A DNA stretch of 64,000 nt from Argyresthia goedartella. Lineage: Eukaryota; Arthropoda; Insecta; Lepidoptera; Argyresthiidae. Below are positions 20,765 through 34,700 of the stretch, piece after piece. A program made the translations under genes and the position numbers. Location of the stretch: positions 24,055,674-24,119,673 of the forward strand of contig OX463808.1 of the NCBI GenBank assembly GCA_949825045.1, in the 5' to 3' direction. The first letter of the stretch is position 1. Every line of letters begins with the position of its first letter. Below the pieces are notes generated by a model. The model worked only from the letters and a program-made list of their open reading frames with translations, ran no database searches and was not told where the DNA came from.

Positions 20765-23700
20765 CTATAAAATTATAACGTGTTTGTTGAAGCTGTTTTA
20801 AAGCCGAAAGAATTTTTAGCAAGCTTTCTTAATTAACTAATGACTTGGTTTCTAATGAGTAATGTCTTTTTCTTCTCCAGCTTGTTTCTGCCCACCCTTG
20901 GACACAATACTTCCCGAATGTTGAAGAAAACTGTCACATTAGTTCAACGTAGAGGGCGCTGGGTGACTGAGACCAACACGGAGTGGGTAAGCAAAGAAAT
21001 CCGTTCATCCGCGCGGTTACAAAAGAAGTGAGTAAAGCAAGTTCACAGAGTAAGTAAGATTAAGCAACGAGTTTCGTTAATCGAGAGAAATGAATTGTCA
21101 ATATCCATAGAACTTTGCTGTTGACAATGTTTGATTGACAAGTCTCAAAAACAGTGCAACGAGAAGTCTATTCCCATCCTTAGCGTGGTTTAAGGTTCCG
21201 TCGAGTCTCTTCGCATAACAAGCCAGATATTTTGTAATACTTTATTGCACAAAAAAGTGATAACTGTGCCGGTCGACTATGTTAGTCATATTTTCACGTA
21301 ATGTTAAGATAAGTTGACGACCGTCACAGATAAGGTATATTTATATTCATCACGCACTATGTCTTATGCACGTCATTAATAACATGTACCAACCAAGTAT
21401 ATAAGCTAGGATTCCCTATAATAAATGAGTCTAGTATAGTCTCGTATTTGCGCGCATCTCAAGCCTTTTACTTTACTCCCGAAGATGTCGCTCCCCTCAT
21501 AATTGCCTCTGGCAAAGTGGTGACCCGACTTTTGAACATCAGCAACCTTCGGTAATAGCAGCATGGACACAGCCGCGAAGAAAACTCCGTGTGCTGCCAC
21601 CTTAGAAGCGCAAGCAAGAAGCAGTTCGTCCAAGATCGCCGAGCCCCGACTTCTGCATACCTATTTCAAACCACGCTGCAGAAATCCATAATCAAGACCC
21701 CACCCAAACCAAGACGACATCAAGCAAGCCATGACGGACCAGAAGCCAAAAGATTACAACTGAAGATTTCCCGCATCGAACTCAAGATACCGCAAGAATA
21801 ATGAACCGATAGTCAGTCGACTGCTGATTTATCAAAATGGAGCTCGCACCAGCAGAAACGAACGCGTCGGCAAATTCATTCACAGCAAGCAGCTTTTTCA
21901 AGTTCAAGACATAGGAAGCCGTTCCAGCCCCAGAAGAGTATTGAAACATCATCAATATACCTAATTCAACGAATATTGAAATCATCCAGGAAGAACATCG
22001 CACGAAGAATAATCAAATCACTGAAAAGAGATATATATATATATAAACGATTGGTGTACAAGATGTGCCCTATGTTGCCAAATCCCAAGGTTTTTAGGCA
22101 CACAAATTTCATCAATCGACAACTTAATATTCACTAAAGAGTGAAGAGCACGCACGTACTATGACGTACGAGATCATTGACTGCCTACAGCCAAGGTTAC
22201 AGATTTAATGCTGACGCTGATTCAGCACAATCATCCTTGTGTAGGTACGGTCGCAATTATAAACAAACAGTGATTACAACTTCAACGACGTGCGATGTAA
22301 ATTGACTCATCGATTCCTGAAAACATGGGCGGCTGCAGCATCAGACGACTCTCCTGCGGATCTTTTTCAGGATTTTAGGTTAGGTTAGTTTACTAACCGC
22401 GAAGCCCCATTTTCCTAGGGTTTTTTTGTTTTCCAGTTTTTAGTTTATTTTATGTAGTGTGCGGCCAGGTACAAGACTTGCCTGTAGGTAAATATTAAGT
22501 AATTCTTTAAACTTACGTAGAATTCACATAACCGTAGTTCCTTTATTTTTCTAATTCGTGTAAGATTACCTTTAGATTAAGTTGAAGTATGCGCTATTAC
22601 TATCTAGTTTTATTTAACAATAACTTTCCTTATATATAAAAATAGATTAAGTTAAAGTATGCACAATTAAGATCTGGTTTTATGTTTATTAAAATACTAC
22701 TAGTTATTATTGCAGTTGATAAGTTTGTTATGGTATCCAACTTAGATTTTTTCTATTCTTATAAGTACATTCATTTTTTTTTCCCTAAAGGGGGGAGTAT
22801 CTGTGCCGGTCGACTACGTTAGTCATATTTTCACGTAATGTTAAGATAAGTTGACGACCGTCACAGATAAGGTATATTTATATTCATCACGCATTATGTC
22901 TTATGCACGTCATTAACCCATTTGCGCCGTCCGTCCCCATATGAGGACGCCTCTTTAAGTACCCTCAATTGAAAAATATTAATAGCTATTCTTGTTTCTA
23001 AGGTGAATACGTTAAGATAAATAGTGCATCTTTGGTAATAAAATACAGTAATACCTATCTGAATAACATTATAGTGGTTTATATCGTTTTATATTTGGTT
23101 AGATTCTGACGAAGTGGTTCCCAAAAGTAAGTATTCTTTATTTTCTATATTTTACCATATATTTGCTTAGTGTATGTGATAGATTATTAGAATATACCCC
23201 GCTTTACGATATATGCCCACGTAGGCAAACAAAACTTTGTTTTCGTACTTAGAATTGAACAAATTATAGGGGTGTCCCCAATTGGGGCCAGTGGGCATAT
23301 TAGTGGTAATTTTCTCCCTATTTCGTCCGTAGGTAAATAATAAATAAATAATGGCGCAACGTGCATTTGACCATCGCAACGAATATCGCGGACTCCAGGA
23401 GGCAGTTGAGGCTATTCTGTGTGAGGAAGATTCTGATGCGGAGATTGAGTTAGTAACACTTCCTCCTGATCCGAGTGCTCTCACGGATGAGGAAGAAGGC
23501 GATGATGATAATATCCAGGGTAATAACATTCCGCAAGATGTGCCAGGAAGGGTAGAAGTGCTTGTGGACAGAGAAGAAGAACAATGGAGCGACAGCGATG
23601 ACGAGCCTTTATCTGCGTCCAAAAGACCTAGATCTTCAATCGAAGAGCCCCGCTGGCGTAAATGTGTGCCTACCTACCAACCTATTCCATCCGCTGATGA

Positions 23701-25695
23701 TAATGTATCATCTCGTCTGCAAAATTTGGTTGATAAGGTTAAAAACCAAAACCCTGTGAATATTTTTGAAATGTTCTTTGATGTCTGATGATGTCATGAC
23801 AATGATTTCTCAGTATTCGCAAATGTATGCCGCACAAAATAATAAATTCTTTGGGATTCTTCTGCTGACTGGCTATCATTCACTGCCCAGAGAACGTTTA
23901 TATTGGTATCTGGATGAAGACTGTAAGGTATCCATTTTCGCAAAATCTATGTCAAGGATCAGGTTTCTCGAAATCAAAAAATACCTGCATTTTTGTGACA
24001 ATACTGCCGCGGCCGAAACATCAGACAAGATGTTCAAAGTACGTTCTCGCGCTGACATCCTCATCAAGAAATTTTTGCAGTGGGGCGTATTCCATCAAGA
24101 TTTGTCGATAGATGAGTCAATGGTGAAGTATTTCGGGCGTCATCCAGCGAAACAATTTATAAGAGGTAAACCAGTACGATTTGGTTATAAAAATTGGATG
24201 GTAACAAGTTCTGATGGAAACTGTTATGGTTTTGATATCTACTGTGGCAAATCATCTGCACCTATTTCTTCAGAACCTCTGGGTACGAGGGTGGTGAAGC
24301 AGCTTCTTGAAAAACTGGAAACTACTCCTACCGATCACGTCGTATACTTTGACAATTTTTTTTACGAGTTACGCTTTGCTACGAGATCTACGCCAATCTG
24401 GATATCGGGCGACTAGTACTGTTCGCGAAGGAAGAACTAAGAAGTGTCCATTGGTGCCTGTAAAAGAAATGAAGAAGAAAAACCGAGCTGAATTTGACTA
24501 CAGATTTGATGCAGTAAATCAAATTTTGTTTGTTCGATGGCTTGACAATAGTGTGTGTACAATGGGCACAAATTTTGATACTGTTTTACCATTGGGAAAA
24601 GTGAAGAGATGGAGTGCCACGGAAAGGCAGAAAGTCGATGTCAATATCCCCCACGTATTCCAAAGATATAATCAGGGAATGGGAGGGGTGGACCAAGCAG
24701 ATCAGTCCATCTCACTTTACCGCACTGCCATCAGAGGCAAGAAGTGGTGGTGGGTTTTATTCACTTATATGCTAGATCTAGCAGTTGCTAATGCATGGCG
24801 TGTCCACCTTCTGACCAATGACACAAAGCTAGATCAGCTTCACTTTCGACGCTATATTGTTCGTCACTATTTGAGACAAACAAACGCGCAAAGTGTACGT
24901 CCATCAGCTTCTTTGATGCCAAGTTTGCAGTACGACGGCATTGGACACTATGCTCGAAAACTTGGACATCAGCTGAGATGTGCAGTTTGCCATAAAAAAG
25001 CACGTTGGCAGTGTAAGAAATGCTTAAAAACATTGTGCATGGAAAAGGAATGTTTCGAATTTTTCCATACCAAATGAGCCCAGTGGCCCCATTTGAGGAC
25101 GGCTTTTTTTTTCCAAGAAGGCAATATAAAAGTTTTTGTTTTTTTATGTTTTTCTTATAAATAGGTTAGTATCCATCCAATAATAAAGATAATTTGATAA
25201 TTCTACTTCTGAGTTTTATTTGGGCGCAAATGGGTTAATAACATGTACCAACCTAGTATATAAGCTAGGATTCCCTATAATAAATAAGTCTAGTATAGTC
25301 TCGTATTTGCGCGCATCTCAAGCCTTTTACTTTACTCCCGAAGATGTCGCTCTCCTTATAACTGCCTCTGGCAAAATAACAAACAAATATAAAGGAAAGA
25401 ACATGTACAAAGGCGAGCTTATCTCTAACAAGAGATTTCTTCCAGCAAACAGAGTGGAGAGAAAAAAAAGAAACTAAAGGTAGGTAGTATGTGCACAACA
25501 ATAAAAATATTAATAAAAATAATAAACTACTTACCAATATCTAGATAATACTAAAAATAATGCTATATATATACCTAGTCGGTCCATAAGTTCTGTCACA
25601 AGGTTTTTGATAGATAAAACTCAGCAATAAACTTTTTCTTATTCGTATTATACATGATTAAAAAGCTTATTTTATACGAATCAAATTGCAATACA

Positions 25696-25738
<43 letters not shown>

Positions 25739-28700
25739 TTTATTTATTATAATTGCATTGCACAACATGACAGGTATATATACCCAAACCGTTTTGCAAT
25801 ATGTGCACAACAATAAAAATATTAATAAAAATAATAAACTACTTACCAATATCTAGATAATACTAAAAATAATGCTAAATTTATATATATATATATCCGG
25901 GATACTTATAGAACACACACCTTAAAAATATATATTACAATTCAATTAAATTAGAAATATAATAACAATTATTTAACAAAAAATAATTCATTAACAAAAA
26001 CAATTAATTCAATAGCACAAACAAAAAGTGACTGCCCTTGTGAACTCCAACATTGAACAACAAAAAAGGTCAATGTTAGTCCTGCCCGCCACTTGATTAA
26101 ATAGAGCCAGAGCCCGCACCACCGGTGCCTCCCGCAGCACGCTTGTTCGTGCCATCGGCACGCAGAATAAGGAGTGACTCCTCGCTCTCAGGTAGTTGTC
26201 AGGTACACGAAGCCCTAACAACGGTAGTATCTGGGGGTTGTGCAGTTTCCCTCGCAGCACTTTTAGCACATAGGTCGCTAGTGCGAGGCCCCTCCTCACT
26301 TCCATTCCAGCTCATTGTATCCAACCATGCCCATCACGAACAGGCTCGGATACATAAGTGGGTAACAAGGATAGACCCCGTACCGCTTCAAATATAAATA
26401 CCTCAGGAAACGATTTTGTATTTTCTCCAGCATTTGGCTATATTTAGTTTCATGTGGATGCCAGATGATTGCATTGCTTTCAAGTTTACTCCGAACCAAG
26501 GTATTATACAAAACTTTTCCCACCTCGATACTTTTAAACTTACTCGCCTGTCTAAGAATAAAACCTAACTTTTTGAAAGCTTGTTTGCATATAGTATTAA
26601 TGTGATCCCGAAACGTCAAGTGTGACTTCATTAAAACCCCCAGATCCTTAATTTCAGAACTCCGTGCCATCTCTACACCATCCACAGCGTACCGGCGGCG
26701 GAGAGGCTCGTGAGCGCGGCTGTAGGTCATCATCGCACACTTCGACACATTGAAGTAGAGTTTATTACGGTGACTCCACTCCACCACCCTATCTATATCA
26801 CCTTGCAACCGCTCACAGTCTGCGCTGGTGCTTACCTTCAGGAGGAGTTTTAGGTCATCCGCAAACAATAAGCATATAGCGTGCTTAATAACCATGGGTA
26901 GGTCGTTTATCATAATGATAAATTCCAGAGGACCTAGATTGCTGCCTTGACTCACACCCGATAATGTAAAATACGGATCAGAAGAAAATCCCTCATATTC
27001 CACATGCTGCCACATACTACATATGTAACATTTACATAAATAGTAGATACAAATAAATACTACTAATAATAATTATAAAGCTACCAGTTAGTACACTTAT
27101 CATGGAAGAGATAGATGGTGTTCTTTCAAACGACTTTTAAAAGTGTGAATTGACGGACTGTCTCTGATGGCGCTGGGGAGTTTGTTCCAGAGACGGCAGT
27201 GTTATGTTGCGGAGTTGTAAGTAGTGACCGAGTGTGAGATGTCCGTGGCCTATCCGAAACGATGCCGTAAGAAGCCAGTATAGCGAGGATTACATAAAAT
27301 ATTGAAGCGGCAAATGAGGATATGGGAATTCCGTCGAAGGCGAATCTGGAGCCATTTCAACTTCCTGCGATACTCCGAGACGTGGACGAAGTTGCGCAGA
27401 CCGAAAACAAACCGAATCCCGAGGTTTTGAAGTCGCTCGAGTTTGTTCATTTGCTCTTCGTTTGCGCTTGCCCAGCAGATATCAGCGTAATCGTTCAGGG
27501 GAAGAAGAAGAGACTGCGCAAGCGTGATTATCGATATCATTGCATACTCAACGAAATTATTATACTCTAGCCGCCTTATTCATAAACGTCTAATAAACCT
27601 ATTTTAACTATAATGCCGTTATAATAGGTTTGTCTTTGTCTGTCACTTTGAAATTTGTGTTTGTGAGAAAAGGACAAAGCACATTTTAGCTATCATAGGT
27701 TTGATAAGTTTTATGAATAAGGTTAGACTATTACCACAAAAACTTAGTGAACTTCCTGAAGTGCATGCTCTCCTATGACCACCTGTGGGTGGCCAAGGAG
27801 TTACTGGAAATCTGGTCCCTGACCTACGTCGTCAACTACCCGATACAGTAGATCTAGCCGCGGCCTGATTATCAATATCTGCAGGTATACGGCGTGGTGG
27901 TTACATACCTGACAGTAGGCTCCAGGTGCCACGTCACACAGCGGTAGTCGCGGTAGTCTAGCGTCAGACTCTCCTTCACCCGGCCGTCGGCGGCAGCGGC
28001 GGAGGGCTGGCTCGGCGCGCTGCCGCTGTCGCCCCACGCCGACCGGCCCGATGACATCTGCCACGGTTTATTTTTTTTATTTTAAGGAAGTTGCATGCAA
28101 AAAGCACTATTAGAGTTCAGCCCTGCAGGGCTCTCTTCCGTCTTCCACACATCTCGCTCCTGGCCCTGCAGTCTCGACAAAGATAGCGAGCGCTGTACGA
28201 CTTTAAAATAAAAGAGTTGAATAGTGTAGAATTGTACAAACAGTATAATAAACTCTTTTATTTTGCAAAGTTATCACTTTAAAACCGACGTCGGTCGTAC
28301 AGCGCTCGCTATCTTTGGCGAGACTGCAGGGCCAGGAGCGAGATGTGTGGAGGACGGAAGAGAGGCCTTTGCCCAGCAGAGACTAAGTAACAATTAAGGT
28401 TTAATTATTCCAAATACAATAACAATACTTATAGGTACGAATAACAAAGATAAATAGTAGGTTTAATTCCCAGATGAAGGTAGAAACGAATATAAAAAGT
28501 TTGAAGAAAAGTAAAAGATCTAACTATGCTCAACGTTCTTCGTCAGAATCCTTAGATATTTCTTCGCTCTGGATTCTACGTTAGATTCGTTAGGTCCTAT
28601 CGATTCGCTTTGAATTCTACGTTAGATTCCTTTAATCCTTCGCTTCATTCTAGATTCTACGTTAGATTCCTCAGATCCTTTGCTTCGCTCTGGATTCTAC

Positions 28701-31700
28701 GTTAGATACCTTTGGTCTATCGCTTCGCTCTGGATTCTACACCACGTGTTTGTCACTTGAACTTACCACGCGGTCCTTCTCCTTGATATAGGAAGAGATG
28801 AGATCATGCAGGAAGAGGAACGCCTCAGCATCAACCGAAACGAAGATGTGGTCGTCGAACTCGGTGATGAAACTGCACTCCACGACCGGTTTCTCATCTG
28901 TGAAATACTTTGAATTATTTAAAGAACAAACTTTTGTAAGTTGCACAACTAGAAATGAGCTAAACAAATAAAAATGCGTTCGTTTGTGAGCTATATACGC
29001 TACGATACAACAACAGACATATACATAGAAACACATGTCAGACATAGTGATCGTATTTTTTCTTTGCAGTTTAAAACAGTGTATATACCTACTACACGGC
29101 GATATCTGTTCGCCTCGAGACGTCGTTAAGGCGCTTTCGAACTGTCTTAAATCCGAATTCCGCTTTCGTCGAACAAACAGCCGCATTCTGTGAGTCACGA
29201 AAGTGTAGATAATCGTTTTACTATTCTACATTGTACGCGCCCACATACCCTTGTCGGTGGGCTCGCGCCTGCTCTGGCGGTGCTGCGTGCGCAGGTTGAG
29301 CTGCAGCGCCGGCAGCGCGAAGATGACCTCGCGCGCGTGCCGCTCCGCTCTCCCCGCGCCGCGCGCCTCCGCACCCGCCGCACCCCCCGCAGCCGTCGCA
29401 GCCCCCGCAGCCCCGCCGGCGCGCTCGCGCTCGCGCTCAGCCGAGTTCGTGTTGCCGGCGCCCGGGGCCGTGGGGAGCGGCTCGAGAGAGGGGAACAGCT
29501 CGATGGCTGTGGAAGGTAGGTCGGATTATGATTTGAGACGATGGTGATTAGTGGACGAATGTACAAACTAATATATATGTATATACATATTATTACAATA
29601 ACGTTAGGTGGAGTCCTCCTTTTGAGTAAATACTACCTGTGCCAGGAGGGCTCGCTCTTCCTGAGTGATTTACTAACATTAAGTGGGTAACAACAAAATC
29701 AAAATGGTTCTATAAAATAACGAAAAATGCATGAAAATCATTAAGAAATATTAGCTATCTGATTGTATAAGTACGTATTAAACAATGATAACAGTTAATT
29801 ATACCACTTGAGATAATTAATGCTACCTTATAATTAAGAGAGCGAGCGAAAATGTTTAAGTATGTATGTATGTCGAAGAGCTCGCGAGGTCTACTGTTCT
29901 CACAGAACCACTAGTAAATATAATGTATACATAAACATGCATCACATGTACAACATATATGTAATATACATACTATTTATATATTGGTATAGATATATTT
30001 ATGGTATGGTTGGAAATACCTAACCCGGATGGGGCGGGGCCTAGCAGCGCGCCATGCTGACGCGCGACACACGTAGTGCAGTGATTGGCGGAGGGGCAGC
30101 CGCTGGCTACTTGGCGCCAGTCGAGCAAGCGTCGGGCTTCAGCTTCACTTTTTCGGCGGCGCTTCATAGTGTTGGACGTATCGTTGTGTTATAATTTGAG
30201 TGTCTTGTTTAACGGTTTTCCTTTTGTTATTACAATTATTTTAGTAGTAAAGTAATTTTGTTTTTAAAAAACCATTCCTGCTTTTGATTTGTAAAAGTAT
30301 TGTAATATATTCATTCATATTTACTAGTTTTATTTTCATACTAGCTACATCCAAGAATAGCTTCAGTTTCATCACACGATTTATCCATAAGCCATTTAAT
30401 TACTACTGCCTTCTTGCAGTTTCTTGTCATTTCGTATATATTTATTTGTTTATTTACTAGGTTGTACGAAACGGTTGCTCGCTTTGTGATCTGCCTTTCG
30501 GCAAATTTTGTTTTTACAGCATGTGGCGGATTCACCATATAACACCTTCTGTTTTTAAGCCTTTTATGTATTTTAGTATTACGTTAAGTATATAGAGTTT
30601 CCTTAAAGACTTCACACAGGTTAAATATAAAGTTCATCACTCGTAGGTCAAGACCATCATATGCACGTACTCTATCATTCACCACAATACAGTTGTTTTG
30701 TTTAAAAGATAGATCTCACAACTTAAAATGCGATATTGTGTGAGTGCCGGGTGTCAAGATATTGCCTGTCATAGTTACCTCAACAATTTTAGTGAACCTC
30801 ATAATGTAATAGAGGTGTACCACACATATTGTAGTAATTGGTGTTTATTTTGAGTGAAATCTTATCTTATTATTGAACCACAAGTGCGGTTGTGATTGAT
30901 GTGACTTTGAAACTAAAAATAAATTTATTTCTGGACTAAATATGAATGTAGGGTCCAAATTAATATTAGGTTGAGTAGAACATATATTGTAGTGTGTATT
31001 ATTATTAGATATAAGCACAATTTTGATTTGTCAACAGTAGCTACCGTTTGCCCCATGTCTCTGTCAGAGCTTCAGACAAAAGTCAGTCGAGAGCATAGAT
31101 GGTTTAAATCAGCCCACGTCTTATTGGCGCATCAGGATAGAAGCGATGCTGTTTTGGAGCACGCCTTAGGGTAAAAGAACGCTGCGATACGGTGTTGGAG
31201 TCGTGTGCGAAAGCCAAGGCAATTAAGAACATTGACCAGCCCAGATTAGATCGGCTGCTAGCGGATGTAACTCAGTGCTTGGACATGGCCGCGACCGTCA
31301 CACAGAAGGCTGCAGACATACGGAGACAGCGCCAAGCTGGTCTGGTGTGGGTCATAGTGACGGCCCTCCTCCTCAAGGTTTAGTGTCTAGGTTACCGACA
31401 GGTCAGCTGCCTCACTGTGATGGATTTGCGAGTTAATGGGTCAGTTCCATCAACTTGTTTGATAGCCGGGTTTGCCAGAGGCAATTATAAGGAGAGCGAC
31501 ATCTTCGAGAGTAAAGTAAAAGGCTTGCGATGCGCGCAAAAACTAGACTAGACTATTTTATTATAGGGAATCCTAGCTTATATACTAGGCTGGTACATGT
31601 TATTAATGACGTGCATAAGACATAGTGCGTGATGAATATAAATATACCTTATCTGTGACGGTCGTCAACTTATCTTAACATTACGTGAAAATATGACTAA

Positions 31701-34700
31701 CATAGTCGACCGGCACAGATACTCCCACCTTTAGGGAAAAAAATAAATGAATGTACTTATAACAATGGAAAAAATCTAAGTTAGATACCATAACAAACTT
31801 ATATCAACTGCAATAATAACTAGTAGTATTTTAATAAACATAAATCAGATAGTAATTGTGCATACTTCTTAAAATTCGTAAATCTTATACGAATTAGAAA
31901 AATAAAGGAACTACGTTTATGTGAATTCTACATAAGTTTAAAGAATTACTTAATATTTACCTACAGGCGAGTCTTGTATCTGGCCGCACACTACATAAAA
32001 TAAACAAAAAACTGGAAAACAGAGAAACACTAGGAAAATGGGGCTTCGCGGTTAGTAAACTAACCTAACCTGGAAAAGATCCGCAGGAGAGTCGTCTGAT
32101 GCTGCAGCCGCCCATGTTTTTCAGGAATCGATGAGTCAATTTACATCGCACGTCGTTGAAGTTGTAATCACTGTTTGTTTATAATTGCGACCTTACCTAC
32201 ACAAGGATGATTGTGCTGAATCAGCGTCAGCATTAAATCTGTAACCTTGGCTGTAGGCAGTCAATGATCTCGTACGTCATATGTACGTGCGTGCTCTTCA
32301 CTCATGACTGAATATTAAATTGTCGATTGGTGAAATTTGTGTGCCTAAAAACCTTGGGATTTGGCAACATAGGGCACATCTTGTGCACCAATCGTTTATA
32401 TATATATATATAGTCAGGTCATAAGTTCTGTCACACAATAAAAACTTTTGAATTTAGAACGCTGGCCACAAAAAAGTTTATTGAATTCGAATTTCGAATT
32501 TTTCATGAAAATAAAAATGTGTACTTTTTAGAATTTTCCTCATTTTTAAATATAGAGTGGACACTTAAAGAAGACCGTGTCGCAGTTATTGCGTTGCATC
32601 GTTGCGGTTACGCGCCAATTTAGATTTTCGACTTACTGAAAAATTTGAATATAACCAAAAGATTCGTTTATCGTACCATAAAACGATACAATGAAGACTC
32701 TAGTGTAGATGACAGGTCAAGAAGTGTTCGCCCTCGCTCTGTTAGGACTCCAGCAGTGATAAAAGCTGTGAAGGCGCGAATTCAAAGAAATCCCATACGT
32801 AAGCAGAAACTGTTGGCCCTTCAGATGGGGTTAAGCAGGACCACGGTGAAAAGGGTGATAAATGAAGACTTAGGGCTTAGGGCATATCGAAGAAAAACAG
32901 GACATCGTTTGGACGCTCGTTTAATGGACCTGAGACTGAAGAGATGCCGCGCTTTGTTGAAGCGGTACGCGGGAAAAAAGCATCGGGAAATTCTTTTTTC
33001 GGATGAAAAAATTTTCACCGTGGAAGAGAGCTACAACAAACAAAATGATAAGGTGTACGCACACAGCAGTGAAGAAGCGAGCAACTGTATTCCGCGTGTC
33101 CAACGAGGTCATGTTCTATCCTCGCTCATGGTTTGGTTGGGAGTCTCTTATTGAGGCTTAACTGAGGTACATTTTTGTGAGAAAGGCGTAAAAACGAATG
33201 CAGTTGTGTATCAAAATACAGTCCTCAAGAACCTTGTGGAACCTGTTTCTCATACCTTGTTTAATAACAGGCACTGGGTATTCCAACAAGATTCTGCGCC
33301 AGCTCATAGAGCGAAAAGCACACAAGACTGGCTGGCGGCGCGTGGAATCGACTTCATCCGGCACGAAGACTGGCCCTCCTCCAGTCCAGATTTGAGTCCG
33401 TTAGATTACAAGATATGGCAACACTTGGAGGAAAAGGCCTGCTCAAAGCCTCATCCTGATTTGGAGTCAATCAGGGCATCCTTGATTAAGGCAGCCGCCG
33501 ATATTGACATGGACCTCGTTCGTGCTGCGATAGACGACTGGCCGCGCAGAATAAAGGCCTGTATTCAAAAGCGCGGGAGTCATTTTGAATAAACTTTATT
33601 ACCATAAGAATCTATGTTTTATAAAGTTGATTTTGCTATATAAATGTTTACATAAATAATAATCATGTCTAAATTATTTACATATTGCACATGTGACAGA
33701 ACTTATGACCTGACTATGTATATATATATTCAGTGATTTGATTATTCTTCGTGCGATGTTCTTCCTGGATGATTTCAATATTCGTTGAATTAGGTATATC
33801 GATGATGTTTCAATACTCTTCTGGGGGCTGGAACGGCTTCCTATGTCTTGAACTTGAAAAAGCTGCTTGCTGTGAATGAATTTGCCGACGCGTTCGTTTC
33901 TGCTGGTGCGAGCCCCATTTTGATAAATCAGCAGTCAGCTGATTATCGGTTCATTATTCTTGCGGTATCTTGAGTTCGATGCGGGAAATCTTCAGTTGAA
34001 ATCTTTAGGCTTCTGGTCCGTCATGGCTTGCTTGATGTCGTCTTGGTTTGGGTGGGGTCTTGATTATGGAGTTCTGCAGCGTGGTTTGAAATAGGCAAAC
34101 CGAAGTCGGGGCTCATTGATCTTGGACGAAGTGCTTCTTGCTTGCGCTTCTAAGGTGGCAGCACACGGAGTTTTCTTCGCGGCTGGGTCCATGCTGCTAT
34201 TACCGAAGGTTGCTGATGTTCAGAAGTCGGGTCACCACTTTGCCAGAGGCAATTATAAGGAGAGCGACATCTTCGAGAGTAAAGTAAAAGGCTTGAGATG
34301 CGCGCAAAAACTTGACTAGACTAGACTACTTTATTATAGGGAATCCTAGCTTATATACTAGGTTGGTATACTCGGCGCCACGACTAAAGAGCTTTGTCCT
34401 TGAATGCGCAGTAGTCACTTTTCACAAGTGTTTGGCGCGGGGAAGTGAGGAGCGACGGGGGCGGTAGTCAGCGCCGGCACCTGATTCGTTGATCAGTCGC
34501 TTCCCGATGCCCGCACCGAAAGCACGTCTCGAAGCTTCTTGAGTACAGTCGCATACAATATTACCCAACGTTATCTTTCGCCCCGGTCGAATTACAAATT
34601 ATTAGTCAGCGGGAAGAAAAGAGTGTGCAGGACTATTACTACAAGTATCTATATTCACTAGGCCCTAGTGACTAGGGGCATTCTATGCTAGGGGGTTATT

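Larger units (their letters stand above)
21265..25375 (+). mobile_element. Non-autonomous LTR retrotransposon (TRIM-like), copy 1, 3' LTR split by piggyBac
   Basis: The 5' LTR is 21265-21516 (252 bp) and the 3' LTR is 22802-25375 with a piggyBac inserted; without it the 3' LTR is also 252 bp. Five-base target duplications ATAAC lie at 21260-21264 and 25376-25380. TGGTGACCCGAC just after the 5' LTR fits a primer-binding site, and AAAGGGGGGAGTAT before the 3' LTR is a polypurine tract. The 1.3-kb interior has no gag or pol frame, so an autonomous relative must supply the proteins. Confidence 0.88.

Noticed and set aside
20840..21031. Small plus-strand ORF in a tweek intron
   Set aside because: No similarity, splice context or neighbouring exon supports it.
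29190..29566. Overlapping GC-rich ORFs on both strands around 29.2-29.5 kb
   Set aside because: Only the minus-strand frame has splice sites and phase that join the neighbouring tweek exons; the others are composition-driven.
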